A DNA stretch of 64,000 nt from assembly GCF_030167915.1 (NCBI RefSeq), contig NZ_JARGNB010000004.1, forward strand, positions 434,001 to 498,000, read 5' to 3'. The stretch is from Aquabacterium humicola (GTDB lineage Bacteria > Pseudomonadota > Gammaproteobacteria > Burkholderiales > Burkholderiaceae_C). Positions 31,532 through 40,902 of the stretch are shown piece by piece (the stretch's first letter is position 1; the number at the start of each line of letters is the position of its first letter). The notes beneath the pieces were generated by a model. That model ran no database searches, had not been told where the DNA came from, and saw only the letters and a program-made list of their open reading frames with translations. Both the position numbers and the translations under genes were made by a program.

Positions 31532-31535
<4 letters not shown>
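30054..31535 (+). CDS. exported alpha/beta hydrolase, TAP-like peptidase family
   Basis: The 493-residue protein has a signal peptide (about residues 1-25, ending SSAPAAT). The hydrolase core has VFFFAGGPGQSA with the oxyanion hole, VFVDQRGTGDS, the nucleophile in IGGSYGTRA near residue 190, the acid in LSGGADPVTPPR and the histidine in PEAGHGVL. The C-terminal part matches the TAP-like domain of tripeptidyl/prolyl aminopeptidases (family S33), so periplasmic peptide cleavage is likely. It overlaps the following ABC gene by four bases and is probably cotranscribed with the exporter. Confidence 0.9.
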
Positions 31536-32391
<856 letters not shown>

Positions 32392-32395
<4 letters not shown>

Positions 32396-33558
32396 AGCTC
32401 GCGTGGATCGTGTTCGTCAAGGAACTGGTCGATGCCCTGCGCGACCGCCGCACGCTGGCGGTGGTGATGTTGTCGTCGGTGGCGATGGGGCCGCTGATCC
32501 TGGTCGCGATGTCCTTCCTGATCGCCGGCATCGAGCAGCGCGCGGAGTCGCGCGAGGTCTACGCGGTGGGCATCGAGCACGCGCCGAGCCTGCGCAACTA
32601 CCTCGAGCGCCAGACCTTCGTGGTCAAGCCGGCGCCTGCCGACTACGAGCGCGCGCTGGTGTCCAAGTCCTTCGGCGATCCGGTGATCGTCGTGCCGCCG
32701 GGCTTCGAGGCGGACCTGGCGCAGGGCCTGGCGCCGCTGGTGGAGGTGGTCGGCGCCAGCGGCAATACCCGCGCGCAGGGCGGTCTGGGCCGGGTCGTGC
32801 GGCTGCTGCAGGGTTTCGGGCAGGAGCAGGCGCTGCTGAGGCTGGCCTGGCGCGGCGTCGCCCCGGCGCTGCTGCAGCCGGTGCAGATCGAGGAGCGCGA
32901 CCTGGCCGACCCCCGCGCCCGCGCCGCGCAGCTGACCAGCGGCCTGCTGCCGTTCTTCGTGCTGATGGCGGTGCTCTACGGTGCGCTGAACGCGGCGCTG
33001 GACACGACCGCCGGCGAGCGCGAGCGCGGCTCGCTGGAACCGCTGCTGATGAACCCGGCGTCGCGCGGTGCGCTGGTGCTCGGCAAATGGGGCGCCGTCG
33101 CGGTGGTCGGCATGTTGATCGCGCTGCTGGCGAGCTTCAGCTTCCTGCCGGCGCAGTGGCTGCTGCGCAGCGAGACCCTGGCGGCGATGTTCCAGTTCGG
33201 CGTGCGCGAGGCGTCGCTCTTCGTCGCGCTGCTGCTGCCGCTGGCGGCGATGCTGTCGGCGCTGCTGATGGCGGTGGCGATCCGCTGCAAGACCTTCAAG
33301 GAGGCGCAGGCCAACAACACGGTGGTGATCCTGGTGGTGTCGCTGCTGCCGCTGGTGACCTTGTTCAACCAGGAAGGCGAGAAGGCCTGGCACCTGTGGG
33401 TGCCGGCGCTGGCGCAGATCACGCTGATGGCGCGGGTGCTCAAGGGCGAGCTGATCACCGGCATGGACCTGCTGCCGCCGTTGCTGGTGGCGGCGGTCGG
33501 TACTGCGCTGTGCGTGGCTTTCGTCGCGCGCCAGCTGCGCGGCGCGGCGTTGCGCTGA
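32392..33558 (+). CDS. NatB-like ABC-2 transporter permease
   Basis: The 388-residue membrane protein has one helix near residues 18-42, a periplasmic domain of about 120 residues, then five or six helices from about 180 to 385. TTAGERERGSLEPLLMNPASR is the conserved ABC-2 permease signature also found in NatB sodium exporters. Together with the upstream NatA-like ATPase it forms an export complex; sodium or a small toxic compound is possible. It is the last gene of the operon. Confidence 0.9.
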
Positions 33559-33586
33559 CCCGGCTCGCGCCGGGCGCGGATCCGGC

Positions 33587-34027
33587 TCAGGCCGCGACGG
33601 CCCAGACGGGCGCCGGATGGCAGCTTTGCAGCACGCGCTCGGTCCACGGCAACGCACGGATCAGGTCGCCGTGGTGGCGCATCGCGTGGAAGGCGGGCAG
33701 CACCTCGTCGGTGGCGGTGCACAGGCGCAGGTTGGTGACGATGCCGAACAGGTCGCGCAGCAGCACGTCGCCGCGGCGCTCGTCCAGCATCCACTGCCAG
33801 GCCAGTCCGACATCGCCGCAGTCGGGCAGGTGGGCCGCCCACATCGTCAGGCCGCCGGTCCAGGTGCCCGGATCGGCCTGCGCCCTTTGAGAAACGTCAC
33901 GTTGCTGCGTGACTTCTGTGCCCAAATGCCGGAGTCGCAGCGAGGAAATCCGGTCCAACCGACAGAATACGGGTTTCCATGCGTGCAGGCTCCAGGTCGG
34001 GCAGTAGGGGGCAGCGGGTGCGGTCAC
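33587..34027 (-). CDS. hypothetical protein divergent from the LuxR gene
   Basis: A 146-residue protein of no family I recognise. It has no signal or membrane segment. The C-terminal half is well composed (GLAWQWMLDERRGDVLLRDL, FHAMRHHGDLIRALPWTERV) and rich in Trp, His and Cys. The frame stays open to 34144, but a GTG at 34027 preceded by GGGAG is the best start. A lux-box palindrome sits 61 bp upstream, so this gene as well as luxR may be a target of the LuxR protein. Confidence 0.6.
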   Translation of the reverse strand: MTAPAAPYCPTWSLHAWKPVFCRLDRISSLRLRHLGTEVTQQRDVSQRAQADPGTWTGGLTMWAAHLPDCGDVGLAWQWMLDERRGDVLLRDLFGIVTNLRLCTATDEVLPAFHAMRHHGDLIRALPWTERVLQSCHPAPVWAVAA

Positions 34028-34088
34028 GGCGATCTCCCTGAGCGGGTGGTTACCGGACAGTTTTCGGCAAGCCGCCGGCGCTGGATAT

Positions 34089-34104
34089 CTGTCAAACCTT
34101 GCAG
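34089..34104. promoter_or_regulatory. lux-box-like palindrome upstream of luxR
   Basis: CTGTCAAACCTTGCAG fits the CT-N12-AG pattern of LuxR-family operators, with one arm imperfect. It lies in the 119-bp gap between the hypothetical gene and luxR, 42 bp before the luxR ATG, and could serve either direction. Confidence 0.6.
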
Positions 34105-34146
34105 GGCGGCGCCCTGCCGGCGCGGTCCGCCGCGCATGTCGCACGA

Positions 34147-34911
34147 ATGTTGCCCGCGCTTTATTCGCCGCTGCTCCAGGCTCGAACCCCCGACGAGTTC
34201 CGGGATGAGATCGTGCGGACGACCCGGCAACTGGGCTTCGACACCGTCTCGGCGATGGTGGTGATCGATCCGGAGCCGCCGGCCGCCACGGCCCCCGAGC
34301 AGGCGGGCGACGAACGGCCGGTCGCGTTGCAGCGCAGCGAGTTCGTCGTCATCGACAACACGCCGGCCGCCTACCGCGCGGTCTTCGACAGCTCGGACCT
34401 GCAGCAGGCCGATCCGGTGATGCAGTACTGCAAGGCCTACAGCATCCCTATCGCCTGGGACCAGTCGACCTATGTCGATGCCGGGCGGGGCCCGCTCTGG
34501 GAGGAGCAGGCCCGATTCGGCTACCGCTCGGGCGTCGCGCTGGCCCTGCACCTGCCCGAGCGCCACCATTTCATGCTGGGCATCGACCGCGATGGCGCGC
34601 TGCCGATCGATGCCGGTGAACGCCAGCGCCTGCTGTCGGACATCCAGGTGTTCACCGCGTATGCCCTCGATGCCGCGATGCGCCTGCTGGTGCCCTCGCG
34701 CCAGCAGCCCGACCGTCCGTCCCTGACGCGGCGGGAAGTGGAGGTGCTCAGCTGGACCATGGCCGGCAAGACCGCTTGGGAGGTCGGCCGCATCCTCGGC
34801 ATCAGCGAGCGAACGGCGGTGCTGCACATCGGCAATTCGATGCGCAAGCTCGACTGCCGCAACAAGAACCAGGCGGTGCTGAAGGCGCTGCGACTGGGGC
34901 TGATTCACTGA
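34147..34911 (+). CDS. LuxR family regulator with autoinducer-binding domain (LuxR solo)
   Basis: The 254-residue protein has an autoinducer-binding domain (about 5-175) and a LuxR helix-turn-helix (about 190-250, LTRREVEVLSWTMAGKTAWE and ILGISERTAVLHIGNSMRKL). By alignment with TraR by eye, Asp70 and Pro71 correspond to D89-P90, Trp85 to W104 and Gly113 to about G129. The Trp57 and Tyr61 positions appear as Y76 and F80. No luxI gene is in the window, so it is a solo here. The ATG at 34147 is the first reasonable start. Lux boxes flank the gene on both sides. Confidence 0.9.
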   Translation: MLPALYSPLLQARTPDEFRDEIVRTTRQLGFDTVSAMVVIDPEPPAATAPEQAGDERPVALQRSEFVVIDNTPAAYRAVFDSSDLQQADPVMQYCKAYSIPIAWDQSTYVDAGRGPLWEEQARFGYRSGVALALHLPERHHFMLGIDRDGALPIDAGERQRLLSDIQVFTAYALDAAMRLLVPSRQQPDRPSLTRREVEVLSWTMAGKTAWEVGRILGISERTAVLHIGNSMRKLDCRNKNQAVLKALRLGLIH

Positions 34912-34925
34912 TCTCCGGGCATCAC

Positions 34926-34971
34926 CTGTCAGAGTTGACAGATTGGCGGCGAAGGGCGGACCGGCTGGAAT
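34926..34971 (+). promoter_or_regulatory. lux box and -10 element ahead of the PKGGW peptide gene
   Basis: CTGTCAGAGTTGACAG (34926-34941) has perfect 6-bp arms and the CT-N12-AG spacing of a lux box. TGGAAT at 34966-34971 lies about 35 bp from its centre, close to where a -10 element falls in class II LuxR-activated promoters. Transcription would start near 34976, some 45 bp before the peptide ATG. Confidence 0.7.
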
Positions 34972-35021
34972 GACACCCAGCCCCGCCGAGTGGGGTGTTC
35001 AACCAGCCCACGAGGTCCGCC

Positions 35022-35117
35022 ATGAAACCCAGCCATGCCCTTGACGCGTCGAGCCTGTCGCCGAAGGGCGGGTGGTCACCGAAGGGTGGCTGGTGGGCGC
35101 CGAAGGGCGGCTGGTAG
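35022..35117 (+). CDS. 31-residue peptide with three PKGGW repeats
   Basis: A short frame encodes MKPSHALDASSL followed by SPKGGW, SPKGGW, W and APKGGW, then TAG. The repeats lie at 35058-35075, 35076-35093 and 35097-35114. Between repeats the glycine codons vary synonymously (GGC GGG, GGT GGC, GGC GGC) while the amino acids hold, which favours a translated peptide. GAGG is placed seven bases before the ATG. I know no family for it. The gene follows a LuxR solo and a strong lux box, so a quorum-controlled signalling, antimicrobial or modified peptide is a reasonable inference. No export or modification gene is adjacent. Confidence 0.75.
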   Translation: MKPSHALDASSLSPKGGWSPKGGWWAPKGGW

Positions 35118-35165
35118 AACCAGGACGGGCCCTTTTCACCACGACAACAAGACTGCTCAGGGAAA

Positions 35166-35435
35166 CTACAACGACGGACGGGTCAGGCGGTCGAGCCGTG
35201 CCAACCAGAGCATGGCCTGCTGCCGAGACTCGCCACACATCTCCAGCGACGGCTGGAGGGAGGCGCACACCGCGGGCCGCTGCGGCTGACCGAACAGCCG
35301 GCAGCGGCCTTGTGCGTCCAGCTGCACGCACGGCACGCCGGCCGGCTTGCCGTCGGGCATGCCGGGAATCGGCGAGCTGATCGACGGCGCGATGCAGCAC
35401 GCGGCGCAGCGGGGCCGGCATTCCATCGCGCGCAT
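35166..35435 (-). CDS. YkgJ-type cysteine cluster protein
   Basis: An 89-residue protein starting [20 protein letters not shown], with further cysteines in [24 protein letters not shown] and SLEMCGES. This is the compact zinc- or iron-sulfur-binding CxxCxxCC...C pattern of YkgJ/UPF0153-like proteins. The biochemical role is unknown. The ATG at 35426 (MECRP) is an equally good start. It is divergent from mnmG, whose -10-like element TACAAT lies at 35484. Confidence 0.85.
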   Translation of the reverse strand: MRAMECRPRCAACCIAPSISSPIPGMPDGKPAGVPCVQLDAQGRCRLFGQPQRPAVCASLQPSLEMCGESRQQAMLWLARLDRLTRPSL

Positions 35436-35483
35436 GTTAGGCGGCCATTGCACGAGCGACGCCCGCGAATCGGCCTGAATTTC

Positions 35484-35489
35484 TACAAT
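35484..35489 (+). promoter_or_regulatory. -10-like element upstream of mnmG
   Basis: TACAAT lies 60 bp before the GTG start of mnmG. No convincing -35 hexamer is seen at the right distance. Confidence 0.35.
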
Positions 35490-35549
35490 GGCCGGTTCGA
35501 TTCCCCACACGGTCAGGCGCGCTCCTTGGCGCGCGCCGCCGCATCCATC

Positions 35550-37544
35550 GTGCTGCACCCCGAAAGTTTTGACGTCATCGTCGTCGGCGGCGGCCATGCC
35601 GGCACCGAGGCCGCGCTGGCCGCGGCCCGCATGGGCTGCCGCACGCTGCTGCTGAGCCACAACATCGAGACGCTGGGGCAGATGAGCTGCAACCCGTCGA
35701 TCGGCGGCATCGGCAAGGGGCACCTGGTCAAGGAAGTCGATGCGCTGGGCGGCGCGATGGCGGCGGCGACCGACGAAGCCGGCATCCAGTTCCGCATCCT
35801 CAACTCGTCCAAGGGCCCGGCGGTGCGCGCGACGCGGGCGCAGGCCGACCGCATCCTCTACAAGGCAGCCATCCGCCATCGGCTCGAGAACCAGCCGAAC
35901 CTGTGGCTGTTCCAGCAGGCGGTCGACGACCTGGTCGTCGAATCCGACGGTGCCGGCGGCGAGCGGGTGACCGGCGCGGTGACGCAAGTGGGCATCCGCT
36001 TCCGCGCGAAGACGGTGGTGCTGACCGCCGGCACCTTCCTCGATGGCCGCGTGCACGTCGGCTTGCAGAACCACGCCGCCGGCCGTGCCGGCGACCCGCC
36101 GGCGGTGACGCTGTCGGCCCGGCTGAAGGAGCTGAAGCTGCCGCAGGGCCGCCTCAAGACCGGCACGCCGCCGCGCATCGACGGGCGCAGCATCGATTTC
36201 AGCCGCCTGGTCGAGCAGCCGGGCGACCTGGATCCCGTGCCGGTGTTCAGCTTCCTCGGCTCGGCCGCCCAGCATCCGCGCCAGGTGCCCTGCTGGATCA
36301 CCCACACCAATGCGCGCACGCATCAGATCATCCGCTCCGGCTTCGACCGCAGCCCGATGTTCACCGGCGTGATCGAGGGGGTGGGCCCGCGCTACTGCCC
36401 GAGCATCGAGGACAAGGTCAACCGCTTCGCCGACAAGGATTCGCACCAGATCTTCCTGGAGCCGGAAGGGCTGACGACGAACGAGTTCTACCCGAACGGC
36501 ATCTCGACCTCGCTGCCGTTCGACATCCAGATCGCCGCGGTGCAGTCGATGCCGGGGCTGGAGCGCGCGCACATCCTGCGGCCGGGTTATGCGATCGAAT
36601 ACGACTACTTCGATCCACGGGCGCTGAAGTCCAGTTTCGAGACGCGTTCGATCGGCGGGCTGTTCTTCGCCGGCCAGATCAACGGCACGACCGGCTACGA
36701 AGAAGCGGCGGCGCAGGGCCTGTATGCCGGGGTCAATGCCGCGCTGCAGGCGCAGGGCCGCGAGCCGATGACGCTGCGGCGCGACCAGGCCTACCTGGGC
36801 GTGCTGGTCGACGACCTGATCACCAAGGGTGTCAGCGAGCCGTACCGCATGTTCACCAGCCGCGCCGAGTTCCGGCTGCAGCTGCGCGAGGACAACGCCG
36901 ATGCCCGCCTGACCGAGCTCGGCCGCACGGTCGGTCTGGTCGACGACGTGCGGTGGGCGGCCTTCAACCGCAAGCGCGACGCGGTGGCGCGCGAGATGGA
37001 ACGCCTGAAGTCGACCTGGGTGCATCCCGGCATCCTGCCGGCGGCGGACGGCGAGCGGCTGCTGGGCAAGCCGATCGAGCGGGAGTACAACCTGGCGGAC
37101 CTGCTGCGCCGGCCCGGGATCGGTTTCGACACGGTCGCCGCGATCGCGGCGATCGCCCGGCCCGAGGCCCGTGTTTCACGTGAAACCTTGAGCATCGAGC
37201 TGCAGGACCCGTTGCTCGCCGACGCGGTGGTCGAGCAGGTCGAGATCGCGACCAAGTACGCCGGCTACATCGGCAAGCAGGTCGAGGAAGTCGAGCGCGC
37301 GTCGAACCTGGAGCACCTGCGCCTGCCGGCCGAGCTGGACTACGGCCAGGTCACCGCGCTGAGCTTCGAGGTGCGTCAGAAGCTGAGCTGCCACCGCCCC
37401 GAGACACTGGGCCAGGCCTCGCGCATCTCCGGCGTGACGCCGGCGGCGATTTCGCTGCTGCTGGTGCACCTGAAGCGCGGTCGTTTCGCCGGGTTCGCCG
37501 AACCGCGCCGGACCCCGGCTGACAGCGACCGTGATGCAGCCTGA
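35550..37544 (+). CDS. mnmG: tRNA uridine-5-carboxymethylaminomethyl modification enzyme MnmG
   Basis: The 664-residue FAD protein works with MnmE to build the cmnm5 group on U34 of several tRNAs. FAD binding is shown by [21 protein letters not shown]. The family signature [35 protein letters not shown] and [16 protein letters not shown] are intact, and the C-terminal helical domain ends with [16 protein letters not shown] and [12 protein letters not shown]. No in-frame ATG exists near the N terminus; GTG at 35550 gives the expected [16 protein letters not shown] parS-like sequence lies within the gene and rsmG overlaps its end. Confidence 0.96.
   Translation: MLHPESFDVIVVGGGHAGTEAALAAARMGCRTLLLSHNIETLGQMSCNPSIGGIGKGHLVKEVDALGGAMAAATDEAGIQFRILNSSKGPAVRATRAQADRILYKAAIRHRLENQPNLWLFQQAVDDLVVESDGAGGERVTGAVTQVGIRFRAKTVVLTAGTFLDGRVHVGLQNHAAGRAGDPPAVTLSARLKELKLPQGRLKTGTPPRIDGRSIDFSRLVEQPGDLDPVPVFSFLGSAAQHPRQVPCWITHTNARTHQIIRSGFDRSPMFTGVIEGVGPRYCPSIEDKVNRFADKDSHQIFLEPEGLTTNEFYPNGISTSLPFDIQIAAVQSMPGLERAHILRPGYAIEYDYFDPRALKSSFETRSIGGLFFAGQINGTTGYEEAAAQGLYAGVNAALQAQGREPMTLRRDQAYLGVLVDDLITKGVSEPYRMFTSRAEFRLQLREDNADARLTELGRTVGLVDDVRWAAFNRKRDAVAREMERLKSTWVHPGILPAADGERLLGKPIEREYNLADLLRRPGIGFDTVAAIAAIARPEARVSRETLSIELQDPLLADAVVEQVEIATKYAGYIGKQVEEVERASNLEHLRLPAELDYGQVTALSFEVRQKLSCHRPETLGQASRISGVTPAAISLLLVHLKRGRFAGFAEPRRTPADSDRDAA
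37172..37187. promoter_or_regulatory. parS: parS-like ParB binding site inside mnmG
   Basis: TGTTTCACGTGAAACC matches the conserved bacterial parS 16-mer at 15 of 16 positions. It is read in frame as RVSRET of MnmG. It lies 1.1 kb upstream of parA. Confidence 0.9.
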
Positions 37545-38238
37545 ACCGATGGGCCTGGAGCCTTCGGCGGACCCCGCCGCGCCCGAGGCCGCCGCCCGCG
37601 CGGCCATTGCCGGCGCGGCGCAGCAGCTCGGCCTTCCGCTGGAGCCGGCGGCGATCGACCGCTTGATCGCCTACCTTGCGCTGATGCAGCGCTGGAACCG
37701 CGTCTACAACCTGACGGCCCTCCGCGATCCGGCGCAGATGCTGAGCCACCACCTGATCGACTGCCTCGCGGTGCTGCCGGCGCTGCGGCGCCACGCCCAG
37801 GGCCGGCCGCTGCGCATCCTGGACGTCGGCAGCGGCGGCGGGCTGCCGGGGGTCGTGCTGGCGATCGTGCAGGGCGACTGGTCGGTGACCTGCATCGACG
37901 CGGTCGCGAAGAAGGCTGGTTTCGTGCGCCAGGTCGCCGGGGAACTGGCGCTGCCGAACCTGCGCTCGGTGCATGGCCGCGTCGAGGCGCTGCCGGCCGA
38001 CGCGCGCTTCGATGTGATCGTCTCGCGCGCCTTCGCATCGCTGGTCGACTTCACGACGCTGTCCCGGACGCAGCTTGCGCCGGATGGCGTTTGGCTCGCG
38101 ATGAAGGGCCGGGCGCCCGACGACGAAGCCGCGGCGCTGGGACCCGGTGTGTCGGTGTTTCACGTGGAACCACTGCGCGTTCCTGGGCTGCCCGAGCAGC
38201 GCTGCCTCGTGTGGCTGCGGCCCCACGGCGGGCGCTGA
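37534..38238 (+). CDS. rsmG: 16S rRNA (guanine527-N7)-methyltransferase RsmG
   Basis: The 234-residue methyltransferase has the SAM site [16 protein letters not shown] near residue 90 and upstream [25 protein letters not shown], which is diagnostic for RsmG/GidB. It methylates G527 of 16S rRNA; loss gives low-level streptomycin resistance in other bacteria. The ATG at 37534 overlaps the mnmG end by 11 bases; an adjacent GTG at 37531 is possible. A second parS-like site is inside the gene. Confidence 0.95.
   Translation: MQPEPMGLEPSADPAAPEAAARAAIAGAAQQLGLPLEPAAIDRLIAYLALMQRWNRVYNLTALRDPAQMLSHHLIDCLAVLPALRRHAQGRPLRILDVGSGGGLPGVVLAIVQGDWSVTCIDAVAKKAGFVRQVAGELALPNLRSVHGRVEALPADARFDVIVSRAFASLVDFTTLSRTQLAPDGVWLAMKGRAPDDEAAALGPGVSVFHVEPLRVPGLPEQRCLVWLRPHGGR
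38156..38171. promoter_or_regulatory. parS: second parS-like site inside rsmG
   Basis: TGTTTCACGTGGAACC matches the parS consensus at about 14 of 16 positions and is read as VFHVEP in RsmG. It is 969 bp from the mnmG site and 131 bp before parA. Confidence 0.85.
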
Positions 38239-38301
38239 ACCACGCGTTCGCCGGCGCCTGCGCGAAGCCGTCGCGGCGACCCCTCCGGCGATACTCCGCC
38301 C

Positions 38302-39075
38302 ATGGCGAAAGTCTTTTGCATCGCGAACCAGAAGGGCGGCGTCGGCAAGACGACGACGACGGTGAACCTGGCCGCCGGCCTGGCGCAGGTCAAGCAGCGT
38401 GTGCTGGTGATCGACCTCGATCCGCAGGGCAACGCGACCATGGGCTCGGGCATCGACAAGCGCGCGATGCCGCTGTCGGTCTACGACGTGCTGCTCGAAT
38501 CGGCGGCCATCGGCGAAGCGCGGCAGCGCTCGGAGAAGGGCGGCTATGACGTGCTCGGCGCCAACCGCGAGCTGGCCGGCGCCGAGGTCGAGCTGGTCGC
38601 GCTGGAGCACCGCAACGAACGCCTGCGCCGCGCGCTCGCCGGCACCGAGGACGACTACGACTTCGTGCTGATCGACTGCCCGCCGTCGTTGAGCCTGCTG
38701 ACGCTGAACGGCCTGTGCAGCGCGCACGGCGTGATCGTGCCGATGCAGTGCGAGTACTTCGCGCTCGAAGGCCTGTCCGACCTCGTCAATACGATCAAGC
38801 AGGTGCACGCCAACCTGAACCGCGACCTGCAGATCATCGGCCTGCTGCGGGTGATGTTCGACCCGCGCATCACGCTGCAGCAGCAGGTCAGCGACCAGCT
38901 GCGCGCGCACTTCGGCGACAAGGTGTTCGACGCGGTGATTCCGCGCAACGTGCGCCTGGCCGAAGCGCCCAGCTACGGCCAGCCCGGCGTCGTGTTCGAC
39001 CCCGCCTCCAAGGGCGCGCAGGCCTACATCGACTTCGCGCGCGAGCTGGTGCAGCGGGTGAAAGGGCTGCGCTGA
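38302..39075 (+). CDS. parA: chromosome partitioning ATPase ParA
   Basis: The 257-residue Walker-type ATPase starts MAKVFCIANQKGGVGKTTT with the deviant Walker A motif, and continues VIDLDPQGNATMG and FVLIDCPPSLSLLTLN. The short N terminus without a DNA-binding domain marks it as chromosomal (type Ib-like/Soj) rather than a P1-type plasmid ParA. It works with ParB at parS to segregate origins. Its stop overlaps the GNAT gene start (TGATG). The partner parB is not adjacent but 2.4 kb downstream. Confidence 0.96.
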   Translation: MAKVFCIANQKGGVGKTTTTVNLAAGLAQVKQRVLVIDLDPQGNATMGSGIDKRAMPLSVYDVLLESAAIGEARQRSEKGGYDVLGANRELAGAEVELVALEHRNERLRRALAGTEDDYDFVLIDCPPSLSLLTLNGLCSAHGVIVPMQCEYFALEGLSDLVNTIKQVHANLNRDLQIIGLLRVMFDPRITLQQQVSDQLRAHFGDKVFDAVIPRNVRLAEAPSYGQPGVVFDPASKGAQAYIDFARELVQRVKGLR

Positions 39076-39860
39076 TGCGCTTCGACACTCCCTGGCCGGA
39101 ACGCTTGCTGTCGCGCGTCGAGGACGCCGGTCTCAACGCCAGCGCGCCGCCGCAGCAACGCTGGATCGACGGCTGGCTGGTGCGCACGTCGCCCGGCAAG
39201 GCCAAACGCGCGCGCTGCGTGCAGCCGGTGGCCGACGGCCGGCTGCCGGTCGACGAGCGGCTCGATCTTTGCGCGGCGCTGTTCCGCGACGCCGGCCTGC
39301 CGCTGTTCCTGCGCATCACGCCGTTTTCGCGGCCGGAGGGCCTCGACGCGCTGCTCGAAGCGCGCGGCATGCATCGCATCGACGACACGCGGGTGATGGT
39401 GTCGAGCGAGGTGCCGGTCGACGCGGTGCCTTTGCCGCCGGGTTACGCGATGGAGCGGCTCGCGGCAGCGGACTTCGCCGAGCAGGTCGGGGCGATGCGC
39501 GGTTCGCCGGCTGCACAGCGCGCCGCGCATGCCGAACGCCTCGCGCAATCGCCGGTGCCTTACGAAGGCTGGGTGCTGCGCCGCCGCGAGGACGGCCGCG
39601 TCGCCGCCTGCGGCCAGGTGGCTGCCGAAGCCGGCCTCGTCGGCATCTACGATGTCTTCACCGATCCCGCCGAGCGCGGCCGCGGCCTGGCGCGCAGCCT
39701 GTGCCAGAACCTGCTGGCGATGGCGCGCGCACGGGGGGCCGCGGTGGCCTACCTGCAGGTCGACGCGGCCAACCACGCCGCGCGGGCGGTGTACCGGCGG
39801 CTCGGCTTTGCCGATGCGTACGGCTACCACTACCGGTCGCCGGAGGCCGACGCGCACTGA
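39075..39860 (+). CDS. GNAT family N-acetyltransferase
   Basis: The 261-residue protein has an atypical N-terminal half and a C-terminal GNAT fold (about 120-255). The acetyl-CoA site is VFTDPAERGRGLARSLCQNLLA and the final motif is YLQVDAANHAARAVYRRLGF. The acceptor is unknown; the sequence FLRITPFSRPEGLDALLEARG in the first half is a recurring feature of a GNAT subgroup. It directly follows parA with a one-base overlap and so is cotranscribed with it, although a link to chromosome segregation is not known. Confidence 0.9.
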   Translation: MRFDTPWPERLLSRVEDAGLNASAPPQQRWIDGWLVRTSPGKAKRARCVQPVADGRLPVDERLDLCAALFRDAGLPLFLRITPFSRPEGLDALLEARGMHRIDDTRVMVSSEVPVDAVPLPPGYAMERLAAADFAEQVGAMRGSPAAQRAAHAERLAQSPVPYEGWVLRRREDGRVAACGQVAAEAGLVGIYDVFTDPAERGRGLARSLCQNLLAMARARGAAVAYLQVDAANHAARAVYRRLGFADAYGYHYRSPEADAH

Positions 39861-39909
39861 CCCGGCGCCGAAAGGCGCCGCCCGCAGGCCCGCGGGCAAC
39901 CGGCCGGAC

Positions 39910-40851
39910 CTACAGCCCCAGGCCTTCGTCCAGCCCCAGATGCACGTTCATCGACTGCACGGCGGCGCCACTGGCGCCCTTGCCGAGGTTGTCGAGCCGC
40001 GCCATCAGGATCGCCTGCTCGGCGCTGGCGAACACGAACAGGTCGGCCCGGTTGGTGTCGTTGCAGGCCTGCACGTCGAAGTAGCCACTCTCCAGCGTCG
40101 CCGGATCGGACAGCGGCATCACCTTGACGAAGCGCTCGCCGGCGTAGCGGTCGGCCAGCGTGCGCTGCAGCAGCGCGCCGTCGGTGCCCGGCTTCAGCTG
40201 CGACAGGTGCAAGGGCACACTCACCGCCAAACCCTTGTAGAAATTGGCGACGATCGGCATGAAGTTCGGCTTCTTCGTCAAGCGCGCGTGGGCCACCATC
40301 TCCGGCAGGTGCTTGTGGCCGAGCGCCAGCCCGTAGGGCCGCGGCGCGTCGAGCGCGGGATCACCGCCGGCCTGGTACTGCTCGATCATCTTCTTGCCGC
40401 CGCCGGAGTAGCCGGTGATCGAGGTCGCCGTCAGCGGCAGGTCCGCCGGGATCAGGCCGGCGTCGACCAGCGGCCGCACCAGCAGGATGAAGGCGCTGGC
40501 ATGGCAGCCCGGGTTCGCGATGCGCTTGCTGTCGCGGATGAGCTGGCGCTGTTCGGCCGCCAGCTCCGGCAGGCCGAACGCCCAGCCGGACACCGTGCGG
40601 TGCGCGGTGCTGGCATCGATCAGGCAGGTCCTGGGGTTGTTCACCAGCGCGGCCGCTTCGCGCGCGGCGGCATCGGGCAGGCAGAGGAACGCGACATCGG
40701 CGGCGTTCAGCAGGCGGGCGCGTTCGGCCGCGTCCTTGCGCTTGTCGGCATCGATGCGCAGGACCTCGACATCGTTGCGGCGCGCGAGCATCTCGTGAAT
40801 GCGCAGGCCCGTCGTGCCTTCCTGGCCGTCGACGAAGATGCGGTGGGTCAT
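39910..40851 (-). CDS. argC: N-acetyl-gamma-glutamyl-phosphate reductase, type 2
   Basis: The 313-residue enzyme catalyses the NADPH-dependent third step of arginine synthesis. It shows [16 protein letters not shown], the catalytic cysteine in [12 protein letters not shown] near residue 117, [17 protein letters not shown] and [14 protein letters not shown]. The short length and these motifs are those of the type 2 ArgC family. It is on the opposite strand between parA and parB, interrupting the usual adjacent parAB pair. An alternate start upstream is unlikely given [10 protein letters not shown]. Confidence 0.95.
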   Translation of the reverse strand: MTHRIFVDGQEGTTGLRIHEMLARRNDVEVLRIDADKRKDAAERARLLNAADVAFLCLPDAAAREAAALVNNPRTCLIDASTAHRTVSGWAFGLPELAAEQRQLIRDSKRIANPGCHASAFILLVRPLVDAGLIPADLPLTATSITGYSGGGKKMIEQYQAGGDPALDAPRPYGLALGHKHLPEMVAHARLTKKPNFMPIVANFYKGLAVSVPLHLSQLKPGTDGALLQRTLADRYAGERFVKVMPLSDPATLESGYFDVQACNDTNRADLFVFASAEQAILMARLDNLGKGASGAAVQSMNVHLGLDEGLGL

Positions 40852-40902
40852 GGCTACAGTCCTGGATCGTGGATGCGGGAGAACCCGAAGGATAAGGCCA
40901 AG

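Noticed and set aside
35118-35165. Terminator after the PKGGW peptide gene
   Set aside because: GGGCCC followed by TTTT is present, but the stem is too short to claim an intrinsic terminator.
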